This document shows, one piece after another, positions 1 through 9,165 of a stretch of 34,945 nucleotides of DNA. Made by a program: the position numbers and the translations under genes. The stretch's first letter is position 1; each line of letters begins with the position of its first letter. This DNA comes from Mesostigma viride (taxonomy: Eukaryota > Streptophyta > Mesostigmatophyceae > Mesostigmatales > Mesostigmataceae): assembly GCA_009746045.1 (NCBI GenBank), contig RPFO01000617.1, positions 1 through 34,945 of the forward strand. The letters run 5' to 3'. A model generated the notes under the pieces. That model was not told where the DNA came from. It saw nothing but the letters and a program-made list of their open reading frames with translations, and searched no databases.

Positions 1-510
1 TTTAAAATCATAGCTCCGTGCATGGGGAGCATATGTAACACATTAGCCCTGAGAAAGGGGCATCTATGGGTTTGAATACAATCAGGGCGACAACCTGCAG
101 GTGTAGGATGTACAACTCATATCACCTGCTCTGGGTGCACAGGCCGGGTGCAGCTGCACGCCATAGATGGTTCATGCCTCCTAAACAAGCACAAGCACAC
201 AAGGCGGCTTGAGGAGAGGCCTAGAAGGCCTGCATTGACATATGGGGTGGAAGGTATGTGGCTAGGCTATAGCTGGTGTACACATGGCATCTCAGCAGAG
301 AGTAGCTCCCTGCTTAGGCATAGCATGGCTAAATGCTGACTGCAACATCCATGGGAGGTCCCATGTAGACATTGGTAGCTAAATACTGGAAGGCATCATC
401 CATTGGGGGCCATTATGGGCGCACATGCGCGTGGGCCACATGCTAGGCTAAGCCTGACTACTCTTACACTATGCGTATATGTTCCCTAGTCTGCACCCTC
501 CTTTAAGGAA
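1..510. other. No gene recognised
   Basis: Only a short open frame of about 60 codons is present, with no recognisable motif. I see no tandem repeat, RNA gene or clear regulatory site here. Confidence 0.4.
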
Positions 511-524
511 GCTTCGAGCAGCAC

Positions 525-1098
525 GTGACCCCCTTGCCACAGATGTGGCGGTGCCCAATGGGCGGCACGCTGGCTGCTGAGCTCCCTCACATTTCCACCA
601 CCGTCACCTCCACCTCCACCCTCCTCGCCTCCACCTCCACTGCCACCTCCACCTCCACCGCCACCCTCAAGGCCCAGCTTCTCGACATCGACCAACGCCT
701 AACTATTAAAGGACACCGCCAAGCCGCGAGTGCATTGCAGAAACACCGCCGGCATCACCGCCCCAGGCGGTGAGGACATCGCCACCAAGCCAGCCCCAGG
801 CTGGCCCAGGCGACGACGCCCTCCCACCAGACCTGGGCGGACCTGCTCAAGCACCACGCCACCTCCACCACTCCACCATCGCGGCCACAGCTGAAACAAC
901 AAGCCCTCGACCTCCGCGAGGAGGCCGACCCGCACCCAGCGCAGCCACAACGTCATAGTCAAGAACTTCGACCAGCCGGCGGGTGAGGACTCGACGACTC
1001 TTCTTACGGCATGTAAGCGCGACATTCTTGCCCCCATGCACATTTTACTGGTGAAGCTGCGCATGTCGGCTGTTCGCCATCCCCCGCGCGCGGGGTAA
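525..1098 (+). pseudogene. Probable LINE ORF1-like remnant, frame-broken
   Basis: Three overlapping plus-strand frames read like successive parts of one broken protein. The first (525-773) contains a Thr/Ser-rich stretch and then LKAQLLDIDQRLT. The second (786-986) contains WADLLKHH and LKQQALDLREEADPHP, a charged segment. The third (940-1098) contains RSHNVIVKNFDQPAGED and then ILLVKLRMS, ending at TAA. A charged coiled segment followed by an R-x-x-N-[VI]-[VI]-V-[KR]-[GN]-F motif is typical of ORF1 proteins of non-LTR retrotransposons, where it begins an RNA-binding fold. This is inference from pattern only. At least two frameshifts are needed to join the parts, and no reverse transcriptase follows downstream, so it would be a dead 5' fragment. 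It could instead be low-complexity GC-rich DNA with chance open frames. Confidence 0.35.
593..666. repeat. CCACCT/CCACTG-type simple repeat
   Basis: Degenerate repetition of TCCACC, CACCTC and GCCACC hexamers. It lies inside the suspected ORF1 remnant and encodes the Thr/Ser run there. Confidence 0.7.
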
Positions 1099-1767
1099 GC
1101 TGGCCCGGCATGCACGGGCTCCCACATCTACTGCTCCATTTTGGTACTTTTGAAATTCCATGCCTGGAGCGCAAAGTTTGCAATATATGTGCCGTTTGTA
1201 GCTCTAGCTCTATAATAACCTGACCAACCCCGCATTCCTCAAAGTACTTAGCACTTGTTGCCTATTCTCATTATGCGAATCACATGATTAGGATGTGCTT
1301 CATGATTGCTATTGCTCGAGATTCAATTAAGAATGATTGACATCAATAAATGATGAACCAAATAAACCAAATTAGGCCACTTGACAAGTTCATGATCCAT
1401 TTAAATTGTACAATTAAGCGATTAATTAATTCATAAATCATACATTACATGGGATACCCCCGTCGACGAGCTAGTGGTACGTACAATGAAACATTTGAGT
1501 TTGTAACATGTCTCCATGGATATATACATGTATGCTGGACCTCGCGCATCTCAGCCCTCTAAGAAATGTTATTTGAACTCAGGTCTAGATCTAAATATAT
1601 ACATGATCTGGATAATATTATACACTTCCTTAAAAGAGCATGAATCGAGCTTTACAATTCAGGACAAGGAACTCGTTTGCAAATCACGGCTGAAAGGCAA
1701 GTGCTCACAACGAAGCACGTGCTCTCAAGGCTGTCCACCTCGTCCAACCAAGCCCGGGCGAGCTGGC
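1099..1767. other. Intergenic, AT-rich, no gene recognised
   Basis: Moderately AT-rich sequence 3' of the minus-strand transposase-like gene. No motif-bearing open frame, tandem repeat or RNA gene was seen. I did not find a clear AATAAA polyadenylation signal just beyond the stop codon on the minus strand. Confidence 0.4.
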
Positions 1768-4700
1768 CTACTCAACAGGTCTCTTCTTGGCCAAGTTCGT
1801 GAGCCGTTTCTCGACGTCTGTCGGAATGGTCAAGATGGCCTGGCGATTGTTAGCTGGGTTGACAACAATGGTGTGTTCGAACCCCGCGTCCATGCACAGG
1901 TAGCAATTGACCAAGTTTGGCTGTTCAGCTTGCGCATCGGCGTCCATTTTGAACATCGTCGCCATACCCGGAAATCTGTCCCAGTAGCGCACCCCCACCA
2001 CCCATTGTCCCTTACGGAACAACTCCCTATCGACCTTGCCGTTTCTGTCGGCCACTCGCCTCACGAAAGTAGCGGCCACCTGATAAGGCTCCTGCAAGAC
2101 TTCCGCTAGCCAATATGGATGATCTGGATCGTGGGACTCATCACCAGAGTAGGACTCGACGGCAAAAATGTCTCGCAGCTTCAGTCTCCTTCCCATCATC
2201 GTCCTCTCTGCCTGTAGTCTGTTCAGTCGCGTCCCTGCGTGCCCCCCTTGTCCGTTTGGGTTCCTTTGCACTGGCTCCCCCAGTTTGTGGAGCTTCATCC
2301 GAGCACCTCCCACATTCCAGCCGTCCATGTCGGTCCACTCCTTTCGACAATCCCACCACCTTTCCTCGGCGCACGCACCGCCACAATAGCAGGAATACTG
2401 GCGCAGCATTAAGCGCGTCACATTCGACTTGTCCATGCGCCACCAGTGCGCCTTCTTCACTCCTTTGATTTCGCCGCGCCCTGGGCTGTAAGGAAGCACC
2501 TGCGCGTCGAAGACAAGATTTGCACAAGGGAAAGTTGAAGTTACGAGACCATCGAGCTAGTTGTGTTTTATTAAGCACTCCTGATCGCCAGGACTCCAAG
2601 AACGCCCTAGAAACGACGGCCGGCGTAACTATTCCCTGAACGAGGACTGTACACTTAATTACCTCGGGGAACTCGAAGAAGTTACGCCTGGTCGTTGTGG
2701 TCCCGCCCACCGCCCCCGACGCCAGATTCTCCACCAACTGGGCGGCCGTCTGTTTGTCCTGGTTCTCTTCCCTGATGTGCCACCTCCTCAACATGCACTT
2801 CACAGTCCCACCAGCTCCATCCACCTCCCCCTTTCCGTGCTGCTCCCCAAAGTAATTCCACTCAAATGACTCCAGGTGCGGATCCTCCGTCAGCAGCCGG
2901 GCCACTTCCGCGATCACATTCCTTGACTTGAACTGCATGGAGCAATTGTCCGACCACCCAATGAAGCGCTTCACCTCTACCCCTTCTGACCGTAGTGTCG
3001 CCAGGATTTTGAGGATAGCAAAACGGAGGGCCCGCCCGTCCCTTTTCATTCCGCCCTGTCCGATGAAGTGAAACTCCCTTCTCACGACCTTTCCCGACGC
3101 TGGATCCAAGTAGCGCACGATCCAGGGCATAAGGACGAATGTGACTGGATGCCAATACTGTGCTTGGAGATTGTGATAGGTGTAAGACTGGTAGTTCTCG
3201 GCGTAATCTGTGTGGCATACAAGGTCCCCCACCCGCATCCTTGAGAGACATTCCTTGGAGGCGTCCGCTTGCCACCACGCGTTGAAGCAATGCTGGATGA
3301 AGTCCGGCCACTTGTCCACAATTGCCTCCTTTAGCTCCGTTGGTGTGGACTTGACGTCGACTTGCGTCAATCGCTGCCCACCAGCCTTTGCGATCTCGTC
3401 ACAGTCGTCCTGCATATGCGCAGTGTGCACATACAGAAAAGACATCAACTTCGACCCACCAATGACCTGTAGAAAGAAAAAAGACAGGACCTCAGGAAAA
3501 ATTGAAAAAGAAACGCCTTGGGGCGCAACCACTCCACTAAAAATTACCTCTGGCCCAAGAACTTCAGGAAACATTGCAAAAGAAACGCCTTGGGGCGCAA
3601 CCACTCCACTAAAAATTACCTCTGGCCCAAGAACCGCACCCGGCGGCACATCCTGCATCTCGTATCTGGTCCATGAAATCAGGTGGTTGGAAGCCTCCTC
3701 CCGTTCGCATAACATGAAGTTCCGAATTCCACACTTGGGAGCCAGGCAAGTGCCCAACACACAAGCCTTACGCCGGATCGAGCAAACCCCCAACTCCTCG
3801 CCCAGGTCATGATCGGGCACCCCTTCCTCGTCGTCCAGCACCCTCCCATGCATGGGCAGATCCTCAAGTTCGCCCTGAAAAGGCTGAACCTGCGGCCGCG
3901 ACGACCCCACAGACGACCTCGAACCTCCCCCCTCCCTCATCCCCTCCACCTCACAAGTAAACTTGTTCACCCACTCTGTCGTGTGAGTGGCTTTGAAAAT
4001 GGAACATGTGGGCACGGACGACCCCACGTCGAGCTGGCTACCATGATCGCACGCGTGGCATTCAGGTCCGCACTCGCATCTGGCATGAAAAGTTGCACGA
4101 AATTTGGCCAACCCCCCAACCATGGACTGCATGGTAGTGTGGTGCTGGCATGCGCACAAGTTCCGCATTTTCCACCGCCCCTTGACGCATGCGGGCATAT
4201 GCTTGCAAAAAGTAGTGTATCCCACATGAACTGTGCTCTTCTGATTCGTGCGTAGCATTGACATCCCTGCCTCCGTCTCCAAAATCACCTGATTTCCCCC
4301 CCTCACACCCTCCTCTCCCTCCCCCCCCCCCCCTCCCTACTGTCCATCCGCCGCGGTGGCTTCAACTCCGGATGGCGGGAAATGAACACTTCGTAAATCT
4401 TCGACTTGGAGACAGTATAGTAGCGCGCACCCTCCGAAAACGCTAGTGTATGTTTGTAATCCTTTCTGGTCCATTCACAATGAACATCCTTCATGTTCGG
4501 AGACGCCCGCGTCAAGTTATCATCCCTCCAGCACGCTTGTATCAGGGCAATGACTTCCGTCGGAAGCTCGTCTTTCCTCCTCCTCCTCTCTGGCGCACTC
4601 ATCAAAAGGTCGTCCTCCCCTTCTTCCATTCCATCCCTGTGACCCCGAACAGTTGCGACAAAGCGCCTGTCAATCCCGAACGCGCGCTCCACAATCCTGT

Positions 4701-5118
4701 CCGGGACGCCCTCCATTGCCTTCGTAACAAGTCCACACAAGGCCCACCTAAGCCCACGATCCTTCTCAGATGTTCCCAAGTCGCCAAAAGCCTTCTTGAT
4801 GTTATCCCGAAGAGATTCCGCCCAATTTTCAGGAAGCCCGCCGTCACAGTTCTTCCTCTTCTTAATGCCGTTGCTCTCCGCCACCATGGCATTTAGTCTT
4901 GAAGCTGCGCAAGACAGAACCTCCGCGCTCATCTCTGGCGTCCTGTGGTTGTTTGCTTTCACGCGTTCCGCCATGATAGGAAAGATGTCATTGGCAATTT
5001 TGTACCCCTTGTTCTCGATGTACTTGTCGCTCCAGAGACCGCGAAGTGCAGGCTCCCGGTCGTCATTGGACAAGGGACGCGAACCGTCGGAAACGGCCCC
5101 CCGCCCCGATCGCGCCAT
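1768..5118 (-). CDS. DDE-type transposase-like protein, four exons
   Basis: I infer four exons on the minus strand: 5118-4341, 4266-3620, 3466-2663 and 2499-1768. Joined, they give 2961 nt, exactly 987 codons including the stop, with no internal stop. The N-terminal part has a basic region and SKIYEVFISRHPELKP. Next comes a Cys-rich stretch (RNLCACQHH, then CECGPECHAC) that could bind zinc. The central part has three acidic motifs in the order expected of an RNase H-fold transposase: CHTDYAENYQS, GWSDNCSMQFKS and GEQHGKGEVDGAGG. The C-terminal part has YSCYCGGAC, WLAEVLQEPYQV and KGQWVVGVRYWDRFPG. The same motif order occurs in uncharacterised transposon-like proteins of algae and invertebrates; I cannot name the superfamily. 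I chose the ATG at 5118 (MARSGRG) because conserved-looking sequence begins soon after. An in-frame upstream start at 5253 adds 45 residues without motifs. The reading frame is intact, so it may be a recently active or domesticated copy. No flanking terminal inverted repeats were found by eye. Confidence 0.7.
2500..2662 (-). other. Intron 3 of transposase-like gene
   Basis: 163 nt, donor CCCGAG|GTAATTAAG and acceptor TTCGACGCGCAG|GTGCTTCC. Removing it joins NFFEFPE to VLPYSPGRGE in phase 0 and resolves what otherwise looks like a frameshift near 2500. The donor has the same GAG|GTAATT context as intron 2. It contains a 19-base GC-rich motif shared with the repeats at 5267-5830. Confidence 0.7.
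2609..2629 (-). repeat. GC-rich 19-mer shared with upstream repeat
   Basis: On the minus strand AGTTACGCCGGCCGTCGTT lies in intron 3. The same string occurs in the units at about 5340 and 5570, upstream of the gene. This suggests that a dispersed repeat seeded both places. Confidence 0.7.
3467..3619 (-). other. Intron 2 of transposase-like gene, frame-neutral
   Basis: Donor GAG|GTAATT and acceptor TTTCTTTCTACAG|GTCATT with a good pyrimidine tract. The length is 153 nt (51 codons) with no stop, so spliced and unspliced forms are both in frame. Splicing joins AVLGPE to VIGGSKLMSF. A 72-bp duplication inside it repeats the donor, giving an alternative donor 72 nt downstream that is also in frame. 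Confidence 0.65.
3492..3635 (-). repeat. 72-bp tandem duplication across intron 2 donor
   Basis: Two copies, 3492-3563 and 3564-3635, nearly identical, each starting TCAGGAAA on the plus strand. Each copy encodes the same 24-residue block with two or three substitutions if translated. The duplication carries exon end plus donor plus early intron. Confidence 0.9.
4267..4340 (-). other. Candidate intron 1 of transposase-like gene
   Basis: 74 nt, beginning GTAGGG and ending GGAGGCAG on the minus strand. It contains a long G-run (the C13-14 tract of the plus strand). It splits an Arg codon, joining ...PPRRMD-R-MSMLRTNQ. I chose it because it is the GT-AG pair I found that restores frame between the two exons. 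The donor is weak, so this is the least certain of the three introns. Confidence 0.5.
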
Positions 5119-5266
5119 CAGACTTTGGTCAGACGGCAGCTGATTTTTTTCGCCTCTTAATCCCGCGGCACCGAAAGCCCTGAGGATGAGTAATGATAAA
5201 TAATCACCATTAAAGACACGACGAAAACGATGGGCATCAAACAAGAACGACAAGCGTCATTAATAA
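5119..5266 (-). promoter_or_regulatory. Upstream region of the transposase-like gene
   Basis: Short region 5' of the chosen ATG on the minus strand, between the gene and the GC-palindrome repeats. It must hold the 5' UTR or core promoter if the 5118 start is right. No clear TATA element or initiator can be named, so this is positional inference only. Confidence 0.2.
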
Positions 5267-5830
5267 CGCCGGCCGGCGCAACTGGATACATGTAAACCAT
5301 ACAAAAGTGATTTTATGAAACACATACAGTTTGTCATTAATAACGACGGCCGGCGTAACTCGGGCGCAATTAAAAACCATTAAGAAGCAACTCAGGATAT
5401 GCAGGCAGAAATCCTTCAGGTGTAAAAAAGATGTACAAACACACTTTTGGTAATGGGGCCTGATTGCGCAACTGCAAGATACCATTGGAAACGCCGGCCG
5501 GCGCAACTGGATGCATGTACATAAACCATACAAAAGTGATTTGCACAAAACCCCTACAATTTGTCATGAGTAACGACGGCCGGCGTAACTCGGTTGCATT
5601 TGAAAACCACAAAGAAGCAACTCAGGTAGTGAAGGCGGAAATCCCAGAGGTGATAAAATGTTTACCAACACAAAATGTTGATAAGCGTGCAAGCTTTTGC
5701 AAGTGCGCGCAAGATACCATTGGAAACGCCGGCCGGCGCAACTGGAACACCAAAACAAAAAACTTGATTTGCACGAAACCCATTCAGTTCGTCATGGATA
5801 ACGACGGCCGGCGCAACTTCATGGCACTCA
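5267..5830. repeat. Tandem repeat of about 230 bp with paired GC palindromes
   Basis: Two and a half units: 5267-5491, 5492-5726 and a partial 5727-5830. Each unit begins with the perfect palindrome CGCCGGCCGGCG followed by CAACTGG. About 75-82 bp later comes a variant, CGACGGCCGGCG, followed by TAACTCGG or CAACTTC. Palindrome starts are at 5267, 5344, 5492, 5574, 5727 and 5802. Between them the sequence is AT-rich and clearly homologous between units, for example CATACAAAAGTGATTT and AGAAGCAACTCAGG. Short minus-strand open frames here all reflect the repeat and are not called as genes. Confidence 0.85.
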
Positions 5831-6109
5831 CCACTTTCACCAAATGCCATGTCGCCATTATATTGAGGAAAGCGAAGTATGCCCACTTGAAGCTGTGGTC
5901 TGCAGAACATTGACACAAAATATGCATGGTATTTCAAGCAATGAATGCTATGTGTCAGGCATCAATGTCTTTATTGTATCCAAATGTGGTTAGGACGGAG
6001 GTTTACATTGGTTGCTATTTTAAGACAATGGCGTATAACCAAACATTGCACACACTCAAGAGTGTACTTATGCTGAACTGGAAAGGAACATTAAACCCCA
6101 ATAAGGTAG
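5831..6109. other. No gene recognised
   Basis: Unique sequence between the GC-palindrome repeat and the AT-rich tract. An open frame of about 98 codons runs from 5926 into the AT-rich tract but shows no motif. Confidence 0.4.
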
Positions 6110-6290
6110 ATATTTTTCTTTTACATTTTAATTTTTTATATACTACTTTATATAATATTATATTATATTATATTATATTATGCTATATTATGTTATATGA
6201 AATAACATTAAAATTAACATAAAATTAAAATTATATATTAATTATAGTATATTATATAATTTATATTATATATTATATTCACGATGCTCT
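6110..6290. repeat. AT-rich simple sequence
   Basis: Imperfect TATAT/TTATA repetition (TATTATATTATATTATATTA type) of about 180 bp, almost without G or C. It could be a DNA-unwinding or matrix-attachment-like region; nothing more can be supported. Confidence 0.85.
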
Positions 6291-6914
6291 GTGTATTAAT
6301 GACATATCAGACACACCTACATCACATCGCCTTGATGTTTCCGTTGTATGGGTCCGGTCGGGCGTTGGTAGCTGGTCGACAACAATTCTACATTTCCTAA
6401 AAAAAAATGCGACCGTGCCTACATTCGAAGGCGCGCTGTGGCTGACCTGAACTATCGGTGAACACCTCGGCGTCACTTGACCGGCCTAGGTTGACATTTC
6501 GGCAGAGTAACGCTGCTTAAAGGATCCTTGCGTAGTTCGCGCGATTTGGCTCTTTATATATGTTTTTGGAGACGACGAGCAAGCATCCGATTGGTCAGCC
6601 AATTCCTGTCCAGTCCTCGGACAGTGTCCAATCCGGTGCTTGGGATCCAGAAAACGTGCTCGAGCCTGGCCACTCTGTCGCGGGCGCCGCGCTAGTGGCG
6701 TCGCGCCCAAACCTGACCAGGCCATAGGAAAGGGCGGGGGCGAATGCAAGAATTATTGTTATATCCTGACCTGTCCTGGGGAAGGTCCGGGGCGAATGCA
6801 AGAATTAATATACCTGCGTATGCAACCAACACGGCCGATCCACATACATAATCCGACTGAGCTGGACGGTACGGACCAAATTTCGGTGCAAATTGAGGCC
6901 CAAAAGCTATGTCG
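6291..6914. other. Unique flank left of the giant inverted structure
   Basis: Unique sequence with minus-strand open frames of under 90 codons and no motif. A short direct repeat, GGGGCGAATGCAAGAATTA, occurs at about 6738 and 6790 (52-bp period). The 10-mer ACGGTACGGA at 6866-6875 recurs in the same orientation at 32255-32264, just outside the right arm. Confidence 0.5.
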
Positions 6915-7033
6915 GCATGGTGCGCGCACCCCTTGCGGTAGGGGCCATGGCGACTGCCTTTAGACGAAACGTGACAAATCTGGCACGCGGAAAGCAGAAA
7001 TGCTCGATTGTTGGAGAAAATTAGTTACTGATT

Positions 7034-7513
7034 CTAATTTATGGCGGGATGGTTGCGATCTATAATGTCGCGGGCTTTTTTTCTTTGCCATCGGCAGGGG
7101 GGGTCCGGCCTGAATTTCTGTCGGGATGAATAAAGTATATTGGATGCCTGCCGGGTTGATTGTCGATTGTTGCCAGTTTTGATGGTCGTAAGGAAAGCTA
7201 GTTTAATGATGTTTCTAAAGCCGTAAAAATTCCCGCTGCTATCTTTACCTTTCCCGTCATTTTGCGGTAAGATAACATTAGCCCTGCGCGATGCGTACTG
7301 CCCAACCACTCCATGAAAGGGTGGACTTTCTTGTGCGCCTGGGCACGAATAAATGCCCGTTATGGTACGTTCTTGTGTTAAACGTCTTAAGCTTGCGTTT
7401 TCCTGCTTTCTTACCTCGTTGAGCGTAAGCTTTTTGCCTTCTTTCCGGCCAGATGCAGCCAGAAAGTTGCGGGTCCTGGCGCTGCATCGCTGGATTCCTG
7501 GGTGTCTTTTAGC
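7034..7513 (-). other. Open frame in the left arm, partner of 31628-32095
   Basis: This frame is open without a stop and includes ERTITGIYSCPGAQE and NVILPQNDGKGKDSSG, identical to the right-arm frame over those blocks. It has no ATG start here; a stop lies just upstream, inside the left-only segment. No family is recognised. Conservation of the frame may simply follow from recent duplication, since elsewhere most nucleotide differences change the residue. Confidence 0.15.
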
Positions 7514-7625
7514 TAGTTAATCGTCTGTGACGTGGCTGGCTTTCTGCAGCGCGTGGCCCGCAACCTGTCGGGAAGGTGTAATGCTTTTATTTCCATGCTT
7601 CTCTGAAATTTCTTTTGCTTTATAG
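7501..7625. other. 125-bp segment present only in the left arm
   Basis: Left: CCTGGGTGT... up to ...TTTATAGACAGTTGTGTTCG. In the right arm the flanks are joined with only about 8 intervening bases. This is either an insertion on the left or a deletion on the right. Its plus-strand edges read GT...AG, but the bases at the joined site do not match a clean intron loss. Confidence 0.75.
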
Positions 7626-8127
7626 ACAGTTGTGTTCGAGGAAATTCACGCGGTCTTCCTAAGCAGCGGCATCATTTTCCCCAGACACTGACGAGCTGGC
7701 ACCTGTCTCCTAAAGAGAGCGGCTCGTGCTTGTTAGAAAGGAGGCAGTGTGCATTTTGCGGGACACAATGCTTTGGTGGCACATGCGTCAGGTAGGCTGT
7801 TCCAATGGTCTCTTCACCTTTCCCACTGAGTAAATGTTAGCATTTGTCATGCTAACCAGAGCAGCTAGCCACAGGTTGGCTGGATAAAAAGTCAGCTTAT
7901 TTTCTCTTTATATACTGCGTGTGTGGTCCTCCACGTGTCCGGCTTGTTGGGCATTTTGGAAGAGGGTTTATAATGTGTTGTTGGGTGGAACAACTTGGTT
8001 GTTGGCACAAAATCACACATTATTAGCCTGAGATAGGCATGACATATGCTGCTCAGGCGTGTCGTCCTACCAGCCTTGTTGTTAAGGGTAGACTCACAAG
8101 GCTGGCTGTGCCGATGGAGGGGTGGGG
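7626..8127. other. Unique part of left arm, no gene
   Basis: Non-coding by eye, mirrored at about 31150-31640 with few differences. It contains CTCTTTATATACTGCG (about 7904-7919), a TATA-like string that is also present, inverted, in the right arm. Confidence 0.5.
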
Positions 8128-8900
8128 CGTGCTAGCCCCCCCCACACCCACGCATGCATGCTAGCCCACCCCCACACCCACGCATGCATGCTAGCCCCGG
8201 CCCCGGCCCCCCCACACCCACGCATGCATGCTAGCCCCCCCCACACCCACGCATGCATGCTAGCCCACACTCACACCCACGCATGCATGCTAGCCCACCC
8301 CCACACCCACGCATGCATGCTAGCCCCCCCACACACCCACGCATGCATGCCAGCCCCCCCACACACCCACGCATGCATGACCGCCCCCCCCACACCCACG
8401 CATGCATGCTAGCCCACCCCCACACCCACGCATGCATGCTAGCCCCCCCACACACCCACGCATGGATGCCAGCCCCCACACACACCCACGCATGCATGAC
8501 AGCCCCCCCACACACCCACGCATGCATGCTAGCCCCCCACACACACCCACGCATGCATGCCAGCCCCCATACACACCCACGCATGCATGCCAGCCCCCCC
8601 CACACTTACGCATGCATGCTAGCCCCCCACACACACCCACGCATGCATGCCAGCCCCCCCCACACCCACGCATGCATGCCAGCCCCCCCCCACACTTACG
8701 CATGCATGCTAGCCCCCCACACACACCCACGCATGCATGCCAGCCCCCCCCACACCCACGCATGCAGGCTAGCCCAACCCCACACCCACGCATGCATGCC
8801 AGCCCACCCCCACACCCACACGTGCATGCCAGCCCACCCCCACACCCACGCATGCATGCCAGCCCACCCCCACACCCACGCGTGCATGCCAGCCCACCCC
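8128..8900 (+). repeat. GC-rich minisatellite, left copy (29-30 bp unit)
   Basis: Tandem units of the form CACACCCACGCATGCATGC followed by TAGCC or CAGCC and a run of C. Copies vary in the C-run length and by CACACA or CTTACG substitutions. Length divided by unit size gives roughly 26 units. His/Pro/Cys-rich or Gly/Cys-rich open frames on both strands are by-products of the repeat. Confidence 0.97.
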
Positions 8901-9165
8901 TAGCTTGAGCGTGCTTGTAAAGTTTTTGCATGGTTTATTAAAATGAGTGGAATATGTATTTATTGCATTAAATGTTAATTTTATTGATCATGAATGAAAA
9001 TGGTCAACATTGCCGAAGTGCCCCTAAATTGCTCAATATTGTGTGCTCAAGAATTCAATGAGGATTGTCATCATGGAAACCCGCACAAATTCACGATTCC
9101 GGGCATGCATGTGAAAGTATCAAGAACAATTTTCAATTAAGAATGGTATCTCATTGTTCCATGAA
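8901..9165 (+). other. AT-rich spacer between minisatellites, left
   Basis: Unique AT-rich sequence, almost identical in inverted form to 29866-30121. It contains AATGAGGATTGTCATCATGG (9057-9076), which equals the ends of a reverse-oriented 70-bp monomer with its middle 14 bases missing. Confidence 0.85.

Noticed and set aside
699-1127. 142-codon minus-strand open frame
   Set aside because: Shadow of GC-rich sequence opposite the suspected ORF1 remnant; no motif.
2141-4306. A single uninterrupted 721-codon gene, with a frameshifted remnant before and after
   Set aside because: Removing three GT-AG introns joins the three open frames into one 987-codon frame with the motifs in order, which explains the sequence better than separate genes or frameshifts.
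8253-8903. His/Pro/Cys-rich plus-strand and Gly/Cys-rich minus-strand open frames of up to 216 codons, mirrored at 30560-31238
   Set aside because: They are translations of the 29-bp GC-rich minisatellite, open in several frames on both strands.
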